64,000 nucleotides of DNA. Origin: Triatoma infestans. Its lineage: Eukaryota; Arthropoda; Insecta; Hemiptera; Reduviidae. The stretch spans positions 1 through 64,000 of the forward strand of contig JAAEAF010006834.1 in the NCBI GenBank assembly GCA_011037195.1, written 5' to 3'. The first letter of the stretch is position 1; every line of letters starts with the position of its first letter. The notes beneath the pieces were generated by a model that saw nothing but the letters and a program-made list of their open reading frames with translations, was not told where the DNA came from and did not search any database. Shown in pieces: positions 1 to 12,600 of the stretch. A program made the translations under genes and the position numbers.

Positions 1-133
1 CAAAATTCTCGAGTTTTGCCGACGATTGTTCGAATTTTATTGGGATTTGATCTAGTCATGTAATCCAGGTTCTATTAATTTTTTTTTTTTTTTTAATAGA
101 AGGGCTACGTTTTTTAACATCTAAATTAGTGTG

Positions 134-542
134 GAATCTATGATTTTATCCGTCATAACATGGCTTCATTTTGTCGTTTCTGACCGGTTTCGGTTTTTTC
201 CGTCTTCGGTTGTTTCGTCAGAGTAAGGTTTACATAACCAATTCTTGTAGAGAGAGATGACTTCAAAACTATATGTTTATATCACAAACAACACTGCTTG
301 ATTCACTTGAAGTTTAGTAATTTTATATCCACTTGTGATCGCGCATGCTTCGATGGACTTGGCATCAACTGAAATCTAATCACTGTGGTTTTGTGATATA
401 AACATTATATTTAAGTCTTCTCTCTACATGAATTGATTTTTGTAAACTTTACTTTGACGATGGTTGAAAAAAAATTCCGAAACAGGTCAAAAACCAACAA
501 AATGAAGCCATACTATACTATACCGGGATAAAATCATAGATA
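134..542. mobile_element. Foldback (inverted-repeat) element with hammerhead-like core
   Basis: Arms at about 134-290 and 390-542 are imperfect reverse complements (AATCTATGATTTTATCC outermost). The minus strand of the left arm carries CTGACGA, a short stem, and GAAACCGGTC. The right arm has the matching GACGATGG...CCGAAACAGGTC. It has no coding capacity. Confidence 0.7.
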
Positions 543-546
543 TTAT

Positions 547-1640
547 CCAGCATTGCTTGCTGACCCCCAACTACATATTATTCAAGAGGTCCAGTCATTA
601 GCCTGTTTATAAAACCAAGTCAATATTGACAGTAATTAAAAAAAAAAAATCATAAATCAGTTACCAAAGAGTTCCAAGGAAACTTTGCAGTAATATTCTA
701 TGAGTAATGAATAACATCTATGTAAATTTCTTTCATTTTTCTCAAGTTTCCAGACCAATTTCATGACACCTAACTTCCTCCGACATTCACAAATCCAAAT
801 TATTCAAAACCAAAATATATCAAAAATTTGTTTATTAATTAATTTTTTTAGTGCTTTTGAAATTAATTTTTCCCCTCAGGGACAATGTGGTTGTGATTTC
901 GCTAATATTTGCGTTTTTTATTAAAAACAAAATGGCCGTTCTTTATTTAAATTATTTTTTGTTTTTGGTTTCTAAAAATTTAAATTAAAGTTCAGTAAAA
1001 AATTAAAATGAACTGCCTTTATGATTTTTTAAATTTATTATGCAGGGTTGTTCAATAAATAATATTAAAAAATAAATAAAGTTATTTACTGGCAATAAAG
1101 GCTAAATTATATAGAAATCGCTATTTATTCTAATAATATATTTTTTTTTTTTTAATTTAATTTTGCTTTATTTTAGTGTCAAATTTTATTTTTGCCCGGT
1201 TTTAGAGAAGGTTCGGATAATTATTAGGTTATAACATATGAAATATCCGTTTTTATCCTGCAGAATTTCTGGCATTCTATCAAGCGCGTGTAAAACATGC
1301 TCAAATGAAATTTTTGCTTCTAGCAATTTTTTTTTTCGCAATCACTTTTGATGCGAAAGAATTCCCGGGGATCTATTCCTGTGAGGGCAAAGAAACGTTG
1401 TTGATCCAGAGTATCGTTTAGGAAAACTGGGAAGCTGTGCAAGTAGCGCATCTTAAAAGCGAAGGCTGTGGGGAATCGTGGCGACAATAAAAAAATCACC
1501 GTCTGACAGACAGGCCTTGGGGTGGCGGATGGTTCCTTGATGATCTGTTGCACTAATTGGGAAAGGTAGCGTTTGAATGCTTGCTCCCAGACTGGCTGAT
1601 GTCCCTTTGTTTACATTTTTTCGAAAATCCTCAAATCTTG
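547..1640. other. AT-rich intergenic stretch
   Basis: Long A and T runs and no reading frame, repeat border or RNA structure that I can defend. Confidence 0.6.
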
Positions 1641-1689
1641 CTTATTTGCTCAGTGCCTTGAGATTGATCTCTAGTTCTAAGTGGGTACT

Positions 1690-2130
1690 AGACACAGCTT
1701 TTTAGGAGGAAGCTTGATTTTAGCTAGTTTGGTAGCCGTGACAGACCGGGGTACGGTTTACTGAAGGTGCCGATTCTAGCACTTGAAACGACTGATATCA
1801 GCAATATAAAAGACGTCTTATTCCATTACATCAATCTAGGTGTGTGTGTTTTTTTTTTCTTTTTAGGGCCTAAGATTTAACTTTTTTTTTATGACCAGCG
1901 GAATCAGGAGATTGTGTTTGTATGCGATAGTCAGGCCGCCATTAAAGCACTCAACTAACATGTCATCAACTCCAAAAATTGGAATGGGAAATGCCTCAGC
2001 AAACCTTGAAAGTTTTGAGTAGGAAACAATTGGACATATTGTGAAATTGTTGCATGGTTAACATACGTTAACCACTCACTCAGAGCAAGAAGAGTCTGGT
2101 GCGCAAAAAGGAAAAAGCCTTCCATATAGC
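1690..2130 (+). pseudogene. LINE remnant (RNase H domain)
   Basis: The frame near 1905-1960 reads EIVFVCDSQAAIKAL, the DSQAA block of a LINE RNase H. It matches the remnant at about 51110. Stops interrupt it. Confidence 0.6.
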
Positions 2131-2234
2131 TCGTTAACTTTCAGGCGATTTATCACTCAGTTAGAGAAATTTCGCTTTTGCCCAGGCCCCGTAATAGCAG
2201 AGGACATACAACCATTGTTTGTTCCTCAGCTTGC

Positions 2235-2455
2235 AATGATTACAATGGAGCCCACTAGACTTGGAACGCTAGGATTCCGGCTTCGAGTCCAGCAGAGTGC
2301 TACCTTTAGATTTTTCTCGCCCTAGGAGCTTCTCCAACTCACTGTCCGGTGATGGACAGTGATGAACACTGCCCGGAGGCTGGCAGCGTATTGAGAAGGC
2401 TCCGAGCGTGGTGAATGACGTCAGATATTGACGCGAATATTTGACCCGCAATTCT
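2235..2455 (+). repeat. tRNA-derived SINE copy
   Basis: A B-box-like GCTTCGAGTCC is followed by the body shared with the other copies, including the hairpin ACTGTCCGGTGATGGACAGT and the GAGAAGGCTCCG segment, ending near ATTGACGCG. It is diverged relative to 24787-25036. Confidence 0.75.
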
Positions 2456-2639
2456 GGCAAAGAAAGGCATTGGCCCCAGAACATGGGGGCCAGAACTCAA
2501 AGTTGTTGGATAAGACAAGTCGGGAATAGAGATCAGAAATGAGGGGAGGTGCACCATTACTTCTGAAGAATTCTTCTAGGACTGAGGCTAGGCTAAAACT
2601 ACATATCTTTTTTATTAAAAAAAAAACTGAGGCAAAAAA

Positions 2640-3470
2640 TCGCAGGTATTTTAAACTTATAGTTATCGCATCTTTTGAAACACGGTGGTTTTGGGTCAAA
2701 ATTTATCAATCGAAAAGTGCCACTTTACTGAATTCAAACCTATCACTTTTATTTAAATATTTGGGGGGCGGGGGGTGTTTTAATGTTTTCTGGTTATACT
2801 TAATAAACTTGCAAAATCATTTCAAATTTTTGGATAACGAGTTTTCACTGGAAATACATGTTTTCAGATCCCCTAGGTCTGAAAAAGTGATTTTTAGAAA
2901 TTAGTTTTCTCTGTGTGCGTGTGTGTATGAAGTCGGAGAAAGTTTAAACTTAATATTTCGTTGTAAAGCTCTAGTGTGGGGAACTGACAATTCAAGATTT
3001 TGGTCCGATCACTCGGAAGTATCAGTTTACTCCAGTGGATTTTTTTTGCTGTTTTTTCCCAGTGATTTTATATAAACTTGGCACATTAACTTGCATATGC
3101 CGAAGAGCCGTATCGAAAAAACAAGGCTGTTTTCTGGACGTTTCGCCCACATTGCAATGAATTTTCTGAGGAGGAGCGTGGTCCGCCATCTTGGTGTAGG
3201 TCATTGACGAGGGTCTAAGTCTCCCATCCCACTGCTTTCCTGCCAAAGTTTTAACCTTGTTCTGCTCCAGAAAATCCATTCAAGGTCTTTTTCCTTTGCT
3301 TTTTCCTCTTCTATCTCTGAACAGTGGCAGCCATGTTCTGCTTAGACGGGGAGTCCTGTCCTACCAACGTCTGTTTTGAAACATTTTTCCCGGAAAATTC
3401 ATTTTAGGAGAAGATTTTTTTTTTTTGGTGGAGGGATGTGATGGGGTTGTATACTTTTTTCTCTAAAGTG
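2640..3470. repeat. Diverged interspersed-repeat fragments
   Basis: Pieces of family X, including a bit that resembles its internal GTCCGATC segment (about 3003). Near 3135-3180 the minus strand has CATTGCAATGTGGGCGAAACG, one arm of a foldback core also seen at 10735-10775. No gene. Confidence 0.45.
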
Positions 3471-3529
3471 CTATTTTAGTTTATTATATGATACTATTGT
3501 CTACGAATTTTACAATTCATTAATTATAT

Positions 3530-3612
3530 TCCTGACAGGTTTCGGATTTTTCATTCATTACAGCATCAACATTGCTCAAACGATGGATGAAAATGCAAAA
3601 CCGGTCAGGAAT
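3530..3612. repeat. Short inverted repeat with GAAACC(T/G)GTC core
   Basis: ATTCCTGACAGGTTTCGG at the left is answered by a reverse-complementary copy ending near 3612 (ACCGGTCAGGAAT). It looks like a shortened foldback of the same kind as the others. Confidence 0.5.
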
Positions 3613-3779
3613 ACAAGAAATATGTATTACCAAATTCCTTTTGCCAAAAAATTTGTGGAGTTCAAACAAAATCCTCTCAAGTTTTCTACAATTTTCTCCA
3701 TGAAGACACAAGAGGGTTTCTCCATTAATTTCGTTATACTAACTATAAACATCCACTTTTATTGTGTAATATTTTTTTG

Positions 3780-4520
3780 AGAAAATTCATTTAAGGGTTT
3801 TGGGGGGTGTAAGGGTGTGGGGTGTGCCTCCAAAAAAACAAGTCGTTCTTATTAAGTTTTAGATTCTCCCATTGATATAATATTAAAGACAATTTAAACA
3901 TCTAGTTAAAAAATTTGGATAAAATTTTTCAGTACACTAAAAAACTATGTAAAATTTGCAGTAAGAGAAAGATCGTATGAGTGTTTCATACCAGATTATT
4001 TTGTCTATGAAATGCTAGCGATTATACTCCGAAACTGCTTGCATTTTAAATAATATATATTTTGTATTTTTGTTCATTAAAGTGAGGAAGTTTAAATACC
4101 TTTCTATTTTTTTGTTGACGCTTAATTATTGTATTGTGAATAAATTTAAAATTAAATTGATACTATCAAGCAATTTGATTTGTCACATTGATGACACTAA
4201 ACTGTAGTAATGGCGCATAAAAATCATCATAAATTATAGAGACAAGAAAAAAAAAAGAAGCATATATTATAAAATTTAATTAGAAATATATAAATTGTAT
4301 ATAAACTTTATCGTACCGTGCAAAATATATGTGAATATATTTAGCACTAACATCACAATATATATTTTTGTTTGATTAATTTTTTTATTTATTTTTTATT
4401 TTTTTTTGATTTATGAGAAAGATGAAATTTTGGAATCTACAATTTACTCACAGATAGTCGTGAGCTAAAATTTGGCATGATTGTGTGATGTTTTGTATCA
4501 AAGGTGTGTCAACGAAATTG
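3780..4520. other. AT-rich stretch without recognised genes
   Basis: Only diverged family X traces (about 3780-4000) and A/T runs are visible. Confidence 0.5.
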
Positions 4521-4641
4521 GTTCTCTGTGCAAGTCTATGTTATCACATTGTTTTGGCACAAAAAATCCTGGATGATGGGTGAGCGCCTGAAACCGAAAC
4601 GATGACCACACAAAGAATCAGGCTATCACGGACAATATCTC
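4521..4641 (+). repeat. Half copy of foldback family A
   Basis: Carries the central CTCTGTGCAAGTCTATGTTA segment and the right arm (CCTGGATGATGGGTGAGCGC then GAAACCG), ending in GGCTATCACGG. The left arm is missing. Confidence 0.7.
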
Positions 4642-4979
4642 ATATATAAACATTGGCACCTTATGTATTTGGTAAATAATATATGTTTTCCAACATAATT
4701 CCATAGAATACACAAATATGGCCTGAAAACGTTAGTTGGGTCCAAAGAATAAATTCTACACACACACACACACGCACATTGTAAACATAAAGAAAAAAGT
4801 TCAGGATAGGGAAGTTTCCAGGAGAGCCAGACTAGAACTATATAATAGATCAAAGACGTCCCAGGTGGGTTAGTGTAATCGAAGGTGGTTGTAGCAAAGC
4901 TGAAGATCGACAAAAGTGTGGGGAGAGGAGAGAGGCGTCAACTGATTGGGAACGGATGAGATGCCCTGCCACAAAGGAC

Positions 4980-5800
4980 GGTAAGTAAACACATCTAATT
5001 TCCCAAAATTTGTGCAAAATATGGGACTATGATTGACCATAATAGGTAGGTTGTGGAGTTATTAAAAGATGAACATTTGTCGTCGAATCATAATATCACA
5101 GAATACAAACTCGTAAGTAAAGTTTGATATTTCATACTATGCAGAAATCAAATGCAACTTCTAATTCACATCTAATTTCCCAAAATTTGTGCCAAATATG
5201 GACAGATTGACTACAATAGGTTGCGGAGAGAATTTTGGTACATCATATCTTGCTTCATTCTGTGGAAATGGAACATTGTACGTAGGTTTAAGCAGATCCA
5301 TATTTCCCAAAATTTGTATCAAAATGGAAAATATTTTACTTAACTCAATAGACTTCACGGCTGTGGCTGAACTTTGTGGCACGTCCTAACTTGCTTTATC
5401 AATCGATACAGTTTGTTTTAAACCCCTTTAAACTTTGTGTCAAATATGGACGGACATTGTTGCTGAGTAATAGATTTCGAGTTATGAGAAGATGAAATTG
5501 CTAGTCTTAATTTATATTAGTAGATTAAAATTTTGTACATCATTATCATTCCTTGCTTTATACTGTGCACAAATCAATGCAACCTTTTATACGTTTAAGC
5601 ACATCTACATTTCCGTAAAATTTGTGCCAAAATAAGAACATTATTTGTGTAATAGGTTTATTAAAAGATTAATTCACATTAACTGAAACACAGTTGTGAG
5701 CTAAAAATTTCGTACCTGCTTGGCTTTACTTTTGTACGGAAATCAATGCTACTTTGTAAATTTGTGCCACATATAATCTTTATTTGTAGCTATCGTTTTT
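4980..5800. repeat. Degenerate tandem array, about six units of 120-180 bp
   Basis: The phrase TTTCCCAAAATTTGTGCCAA (with changes) recurs near 5002, 5177, 5307, 5430, 5612 and 5755. It is repeatedly followed by an ATATGG-like segment and an AATAGGTT-like segment, and preceded by GTTTAAGCACATCTA. An old minisatellite or array. Confidence 0.6.
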
Positions 5801-5839
5801 AATAGAATTTCTCTAATTTTTTTCCTGCAGAAGTACTTT

Positions 5840-6500
5840 AATATCATATCAATATGTAGGTGGTAGACCCTGCAAGTTCTAACTGAAGTGGCACTTGCAG
5901 TGAAAAGCTTGACGAACGCTGCTTCCCGCAGAGCCTTCCAAAAAGTCGAAGTTTTTTTTTTTTTAAGAAAAATTTCTCAAATAAATGATAGGCATTTTCA
6001 AAGGAAGTGTAATACAATAGGTTACTTCAATGATGCAGTCTCAACCCGGAAACTCAAAACTGTTTTTTAATGAAATTTGATGCCAAAATTATGAATTTGA
6101 AGAAAACTGATTTTCATTGGAAGGACGTATTTAACTGCTGTACAGGTTTTTCATTTTTCTGTGGTATTCTCCATAAAAACACCGGACGGGTTTCATTAAA
6201 CTAAACACTAAACTACTAAGTTCAGTACCATTGCAATTATTCGGGATTTCAGGACACTTCAAATTGGGAATTTTGGAATCACATTTCAGTAAGTTCAATT
6301 ACCATGTATAGTTCAATCTTGCACAGATATATTAAACCTATCCTTTTTATATTTCTCTTACTCTTTAGTTTAAAAGGAAGTATTGAGATCGTGCCAAATT
6401 TTCGCCGGAAGTAAGTCGCGGGAAGCTCAAACTTAGTATTCCTTTGAGGCATTACCATCGCATCAAACATGAAGATTTTGAGCAAAATCCAAAAAAAAAT
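5840..6500. repeat. Interspersed repeat family X copy
   Basis: Shares with many loci in this window the TAGGTGGTAGA entry, TGAAATTTGATG/CGGAAACTC phrases, and an antisense block with CTTACTCTTTAG and GTGCCAAATTTTCGCCGG. Noncoding. Confidence 0.6.
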
Positions 6501-6769
6501 TATTTTAAAAAGAATATTTGGTGGTGAAATTTCTTGATTATATTGTATAAATTACTGAATAAGAAAAAGTGGTGTGAGTGTATTAGTGGCACTCATTTCT
6601 GGACTTCAGGTGTAATCATTTCAATTATTGCCTGCCTTGTGTAGTAGATACGATACGTGTTTTTGGGAATGATTTGGTGCACTTTCTTCTATTTTCAGCA
6701 AATCTGTTGCAATGAGTATTATTAAGCCATGGGTGCTTGGAAGCATGGGACCAAAGCCAATATGGCTTT

Positions 6770-7910
6770 TATCCCCGCAATTCATCCCACTATTTAACCT
6801 CCCCCCTAGTGGTATACCGGCCTGTCTTCAATATCGAAAACTCCTAGGCTTTCCCATGAAAGTGAGGCCCTCCTAAATATACGAAACCAAGTATCAGCAA
6901 AACGGGGAAACTGACATATTAATAGAGATATACCATTTCCCTGACTCCATCATCACAATTCTGACATATGGGACGGGACGTGCTCCCTATTTTATGAAAA
7001 TTGACTGGGTACGCATGTGTGTCCAGTGTAATAGGATCCTCTTGAGGGATCCAAAGCAGAGAGAGAGAGACAGTCTCACTCACTAGTTTAGGCCAGACTA
7101 GAGTGAAAGAAACTGTTTATATACGGCTACGGGACGGTATTCAGGGAGATACGAGTCTTATAGCAAAGTTCACTCGGCAGTCACAACATGTCATCTACCT
7201 TACTCTTTACCTCTCTACCATTCTCGGTTATTTTATGTAAAGTCCAGGCAGTCATTGTCACTAATAACATTATACAGTGTTCAGCTATTTCTACCTGATT
7301 AATCCAAACCAAACCAATTTATCTCATTCATCATACCCATTATATCCAGTCACTACGCCTACTAAAGTTTTCAATCAAATCCTACTCAGGGAGAGGGGGT
7401 AGCCCGAAGCCCCCTGCTTAGTTCCTTTGATAAATGGATGCACCCAATGCCACCAATGCCTTCCAATGCTTCACCAATACTCTCGTCTCCCAAAGTTTAA
7501 CCTGAATATCGTAAAACGCTTAGTGACGGCAAGGGCTGGCTCCAAGCCAGCCGGCCCGATGCCTTCAATTTCCGTGTGTCCATGAACCCAGAAGAGCTAC
7601 ACTTTGCCCCTCTGAGCTATAAGCCTTCTGCTGCATTCGAGCTCCAATACGGCTTGCTCAAAGCCCTCATTGCGGCCTGATTTCTTTCAATTTTTCCCTG
7701 CCACTTCTCTACCAGGCAGCAACATTCAATGACACCAATGATCTCAGCCTAGAAGACAGTGTGGTCATACTCCCTAAAGCCACAGATCTCCCTCAGGTTA
7801 ATCCTTGTAGCTATGCTTCTGTCCCTGACAGACCATTAACTGGTTGCGGACGGTGTACAGCCGTCCGAATAGCAGCAAATTGTGCCGTTACCCACCTCCA
7901 TTAGCTTTAT
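6770..7910 (-). pseudogene. Decayed LINE (RNase H to 3' end)
   Basis: Minus-strand fragments resemble RNase H (VFQAEIIGVIECCC-like near 7720, SKPYWSS and a GFMDTRKLK block) and a C-terminal CxxC-like CHICQNCDDGVREMVYLYS-type stretch near 6920-6985, with frame changes and stops. The stretch 7000-7350 inside it resembles the LTR-like block at 21350-21600 instead. Confidence 0.5.
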
Positions 7911-7919
7911 ATAGAGTTA

Positions 7920-8300
7920 CAAAGAAAGCAAACACTCGACTAGTGTGTAAAAAAAACAAAAACAGTTTACCGGCACTGAATTAATTTTCTTTTGTGTTTT
8001 CTTTAATGGAACAAGCATTTACAGTATATTGCAATACCCAAATACACGTCTTCAATTTTTTCATTTCTTTTGATAAATTATTATTATTTTTCTTTTAATA
8101 TATTTACAAATTTCTAAATATAATTCTACTTATAATCTAAGTCCCTAAAAGAGCATTTTTACATTTTTAAATTGTAAAAATAATATACAATATGTATCCA
8201 TTGTATATACTATTTAAAATAACAAAGCTTTGATATAGCAACTCACCAAAGAATTTTATAAAATCCATAACAAACGACCTAATTTGGGTTAACTAACACA
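7920..8300. other. AT-rich stretch
   Basis: No gene, repeat border or structure recognised. Confidence 0.5.
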
Positions 8301-8639
8301 TTTCTTATTACTTTCTCTTACTGCTGTAAGAGCAAGGATTTACTATTGTAAAAATTTTTCCAAAATTTCGAGTTTTCACCACAAAATACATGTTTAGAAA
8401 CAAGAAAAAAAAATTTTGTTTTTAGAGAATGGATCTGTAATATATCAATGTATCTCTTTGTATACAAAAAATGTTGAGTAAAATTTTGAGAAAATACCAC
8501 CAAATTTTAGGTTATTACCAACAAATCTGAACATGAATAAGTCTCGAAGAATCAAATTGTATCAAACGGAAGTGCGTCTTTACACAATACGTCTGAGATT
8601 TTTGAAATGTCTATTTTATGAGAAGATGATCGATCACTT

Positions 8640-9290
8640 GGCAATATTTCTTTATGCTATTCTTTGTTGTATCTTGGATTAGCGGGTACCTAACACTAAC
8701 TTAAAAGGTCTGAAACTTAAAAGGTATTCGTATATTGCTCGGACAATCAAGCTGCGTTGAAAGCGATGAGTTCATGTGTTTTCACTTCTAGACTGATACT
8801 AGAATGTTCTAGAAGACTGGGAAGAGCTTTCTTCCTTGAATTGAATGTACTTCTAGTCTGGGTATCTAGTCATACGGGAATTTTGGGGAATGAGAAGGTG
8901 GTTAGGTTTGGCAAATTAGGCGCCTCTCTCTCTTTCATGGTTCCGAGCCTGCTGTTGGTGTGTCTTTAGGCAAATGTCTGTCATGGTTTTCACTGCATTC
9001 ATCCCTATGGATGCGTTCACTGGGTTGTCAGCCGTCTGATCCATTACTGGGGGGCACTGTGGTTTAAAGAGTCACTTCTAGCTCATGCCAGGCCCCTATT
9101 GTAGGAGTTTGTGAGACAGAGGAAAGAAACATCCATTCATCTTATGACAGATTGCTGTGGAAGAACACGCTATTTCCTTAACAAGGTTATGGTCCGATTT
9201 CTTCGGACTGGGACGAATCTTAAATGGGTTGCACGCATCTAGATTGGGCTTTGGATAGCGTACGGTTTGATCCCTTCCCGGCTCCAACGA
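8640..9290 (+). pseudogene. Decayed LINE, RNase H and 3' region
   Basis: The open piece 8757-8969 reads LLVWVSSHTGILGNEKVVRF, a degenerate RNase H WVPGHTGIxGNE block. Its 5' flank (GCTCGGACAATCAAGCTGCG) matches 59220-59340, and its 3' part (TAAATGGGT...GGATAGCG) matches 49880-50130 in reverse. One LINE family, several copies. Confidence 0.7.
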
Positions 9291-9294
9291 TTTT

Positions 9295-9910
9295 TTTAAA
9301 ACATGGTACATCACCTAATCACTCTAAATAACTACAACTTTTATTTGAAACATTGTTCCGGGCAAATGCATTTAAGGGGTGAGTTTTCATGGGTGACTTA
9401 TGTTTTCCTCCAAAGTGCCATTTCAACATATTATACCTACCATTTTATCGTCTATATAATATTAATAAGAATTTCATGTGTGGCCAAAATTCCCAGTTTG
9501 AAGAAAATCGGTTGACCAGAAGAGCGACTTTAGAAACACCGCATCTGAGATTCAACCTGGCCAATTGCATCTCTCTTTTCTCTGAATGTATTTTTTTTTA
9601 TTTTCAGTTTTTCATGATGCTATGCAACTTCAAGTTTTCCTTGGCGCTATTTGCGTGAAAATATCGAGAAAAAAGTATTCAGCAAAATGATATTTTCTCC
9701 AGGTGACCATGACATAATTTCACGTTTCAGATGCGACCGTAGTATTTGGTTACTTTCTCTAACTGTTAAAAAGAGAACATATTGCGGATCGTGTCAAATT
9801 TTCGAGTTTTCACCGGAAATACAACGTTTTGAGTCTGTAAAAATCTTGTGTGAAACACTCACACGACTTTCTCTTTCTGCAATTTACGTAGTTACAATTG
9901 ACTAATTCTC
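9295..9910. repeat. Interspersed repeat family X copy
   Basis: Contains the family's GAGTTTTCACCGGAAATAC...CGTTTTGA segment and the terminus TGTGTGAAACACTCACACGACTTTCTC that marks the same border at many loci. Confidence 0.7.
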
Positions 9911-10289
9911 TACAAACATAATTCTTACTAGACGTTTAGTTGCCTTCAATTAACCTGAATGGAAGAATCTTAACTTTATAAACAACTTTTATAAGGAAAG
10001 CATAATCTCCCCCTCCCACAAAACCCCCCTTAAATAAAATTTTTCCAGAAAAAATACCAAGCAAAAGTGATAGGCCACAGTATACCAAGTTTAATAGAAC
10101 ACGTCAGTTTTTTTAAGGAGAAAATCGCGTACAAAACTAAAAGAACTATTTCGTAAAGTCGCAATTCCAATCAACCGTTTTTTTTCCAACAAGGAATTTT
10201 GGCAACACATTTCATTGTAATTAATACTATAGAGATGACAGAATGATATAATAAATTGAAATAACACTTTAGTGGAAAAGAACCGTTCT

Positions 10290-10700
10290 CTAAAAGACCC
10301 AGGGCAAAGGCAGGCTCCAAGGCGGAGCGGCAATAAGGATGTCTGTAGGACTCCTTAGTGGGCCACTGTAGACTTAACAAGCGCACATGCCATCAATTGG
10401 CCTGACAACGGATAGCCTGTGTAAGTTTTGTCAGGAAGAAGAAGAAAAACCAGCATTGCACGTGGTGTGTCACTGTGAGGGGCTTGTATGGCTAAGGTTT
10501 CGCCTCTTTGGAGAGGAGAAGCTGACCCCTGTGAGCTTTCACCCAAGTATCTCCTCTCACGACTCCTATAAGTCTAATAAAACAGTTTATTGTTCGTATA
10601 CAGTCTTCAGTAAATCTTACTTTAACTCAACCCAAGTTGGTTGTACGTTGTTTAGGCGTAAGTCACATGGGGGCTCTTTTCTATGTTCCTAAATAACGAA
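10290..10700 (+). pseudogene. LINE 3' fragment with zinc-knuckle C-terminus
   Basis: The frame 10387-10590 reads DSLCKFCQEEEEKPALHVVC then [20 protein letters not shown]. This is the C-terminal CxxC...HxxxC region of an RNase H LINE, matching 37230-37440. It ends near TCTAATAAAAC. Confidence 0.75.
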
Positions 10701-10849
10701 TCCATTAGCTTTCAAGTAGGTGTAACGACCCTGAAAAGAAGCTCATTGCAATATGGGCGAAACGCTAATTTCTAGTAAACAATTTTCGCCGTCTCAACCT
10801 AAAAAGATCAAGCTAAATTTTTTTATCCTACGCCCACCGTCGGCATAAC

Positions 10850-11240
10850 AACCATCTGGTGTCTTACTGGCCAATATCTATTAACCAATGTGTCTTAGAT
10901 TAGACTGACTGAAGGGGGCCTCATTTCACTGCGACCTACAATAAGAGGTCTATTGTAGATCCCCTGAAATTATAGCACATCCCTCAGCTTCTAGCAAAAA
11001 TCCCTAATCAGGACTAGCAAAAAGCTGAGAGTCGCTTCGTCGTGAAAAGCTCGTGGCTTCGGGAAACCTTGTCCTCGCCAGGCCGGCATACTCATAATGG
11101 ATGTGTACCGGGTTTCCTCCTCGGCCTTGCAGAATCGGCAAACAGCGTGTCTTGCTGGGTGTTCCTTTTGAATGTTTTGGAGAGCTGGGACTTTGCAGTT
11201 AATGCTGCTTGTCTATCCACCAAAGACATAACGAGCATAA
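10850..11240 (-). pseudogene. LINE 3' fragment (C-terminal zinc motif)
   Basis: The minus strand reads HPARHAVCRFCKAEEETRYT, the same CxxC...E motif in another lineage, followed by stops. Confidence 0.6.
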
Positions 11241-11399
11241 AGGCGAGTTGGACTACCCCTATTTTTTTTTTAAGTTGCTTATTTGGGATAGGATGGGTAG
11301 ATCTGGCTGTTACTTTTTTTGCACATTCACGAGCAGTCCGTTCCTACTACCACTTAACCCCCCCCCCCCCGATTCCACAGTGACTGGGTGTACCCAATT

Positions 11400-11621
11400 G
11401 AAGAAAAACAGGTTTCGGGGCGTTTGTCCATCCATCCAGGATGTTTTTGTCAAAACAGTGTGTTAACATAGACTCGCACAGAACTAAAATTGCTGTAGCA
11501 CTGTTTTGACAAAAACATGAGCGAATGCCCAAGAAACCGGTCGATGACTACAAAAAGAAAGCACGCTATCATGGAAAATATCTCTGATGCTTTCCAGTTC
11601 TGCAGAACAAATCACAACAAT
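11400..11621. mobile_element. Foldback family A element
   Basis: Left arm GGTTTCGGGGCGTTTGTCCA...TTTTTGTCAAAACAGTG is answered by ACTGTTTTGACAAAAACAT...GAAACCGGTCGATGA. The right end is TTCCAGTTCTGCAGAAC. The right-arm core is mutated (GAGCGAATGCCCAAGAAACC). Confidence 0.8.
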
Positions 11622-11639
11622 GTTATTACCCAAAGCCAA

Positions 11640-12600
11640 AATGGCCGCTTGTTAATCCATAATTTCTGCTCGCAGCTTCGCTTTTCTTTTGAAGAATATT
11701 GAATATACAAATTAAACATAACCTAAGAATTCTGCTAACTCATTATTCAATATCTTATTTTTCTTAATTTTTTCACGATTTACTCCCCCCCCCTCCTTTG
11801 AGAAATGTTGAGATTTTTTTAACTTTGAATGCTAACTGCACAGTCAAATTTTGGGGGGAGGGGATTGATTTTTTTCCTGGAAGGGGCACAAAACTTGTTC
11901 TTTTCGGCGAAAACTCTGAATTTTTTATTATTTTTGAATTTTTTTTTTTTTTTTATTAATTTTATTTGACAAGATCCCAATTACGGTAGTAAGAGAAAGT
12001 AATAAAAATAATAAAAGTTAATAATAAAAGACAACCATGTAATTATGGGACTGATTACTTATTTTTTTTTTTGTATTTTAATATTTTATTTGGTGAAGCA
12101 ACAAAATGAATATATTCTTATAAGTTTTTTTTTTTTTAAATGAACTTATCAGTCTTATATTCCTTCTACTTAAGTTTACTTTTTTTTGTTTTTTTCAAAA
12201 TTCTTTCAAATATTTCATTTTTTTAAAAATTCCTAATACAGACTCACAATTCACAATAGTCCTCTAATTAAATTTGTTTTTTTAATTTTATTCACAATCA
12301 CTCCAAAAATTTAATATTTTCAAAAAAAAAAAATGAAAATTTTAAAAAGTTCCAAGAAAATTCTAGTCAACTATAGCAAATATATATATATATATTTCTT
12401 TTTTTTAGTTTACTTTTAATTTCAATTTTGTTAAAAATTGCTAGACTGCAAAATAAACTGTCAACATCTAATTATTTAAAAATACTGGTTCATTAAAAAA
12501 CTAAAAATATATTTTAACAATTCTAAAAAAAAAATGAATAATAATACATTTTTTTAACCATTACTAGTATGTGGCCGCATAAAGTTCTTTTCTCTAATTC
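11640..12600. other. AT-rich low-complexity stretch
   Basis: Homopolymer and (TA)n runs, including TATATATATATA near 12380. No gene found. Confidence 0.6.
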
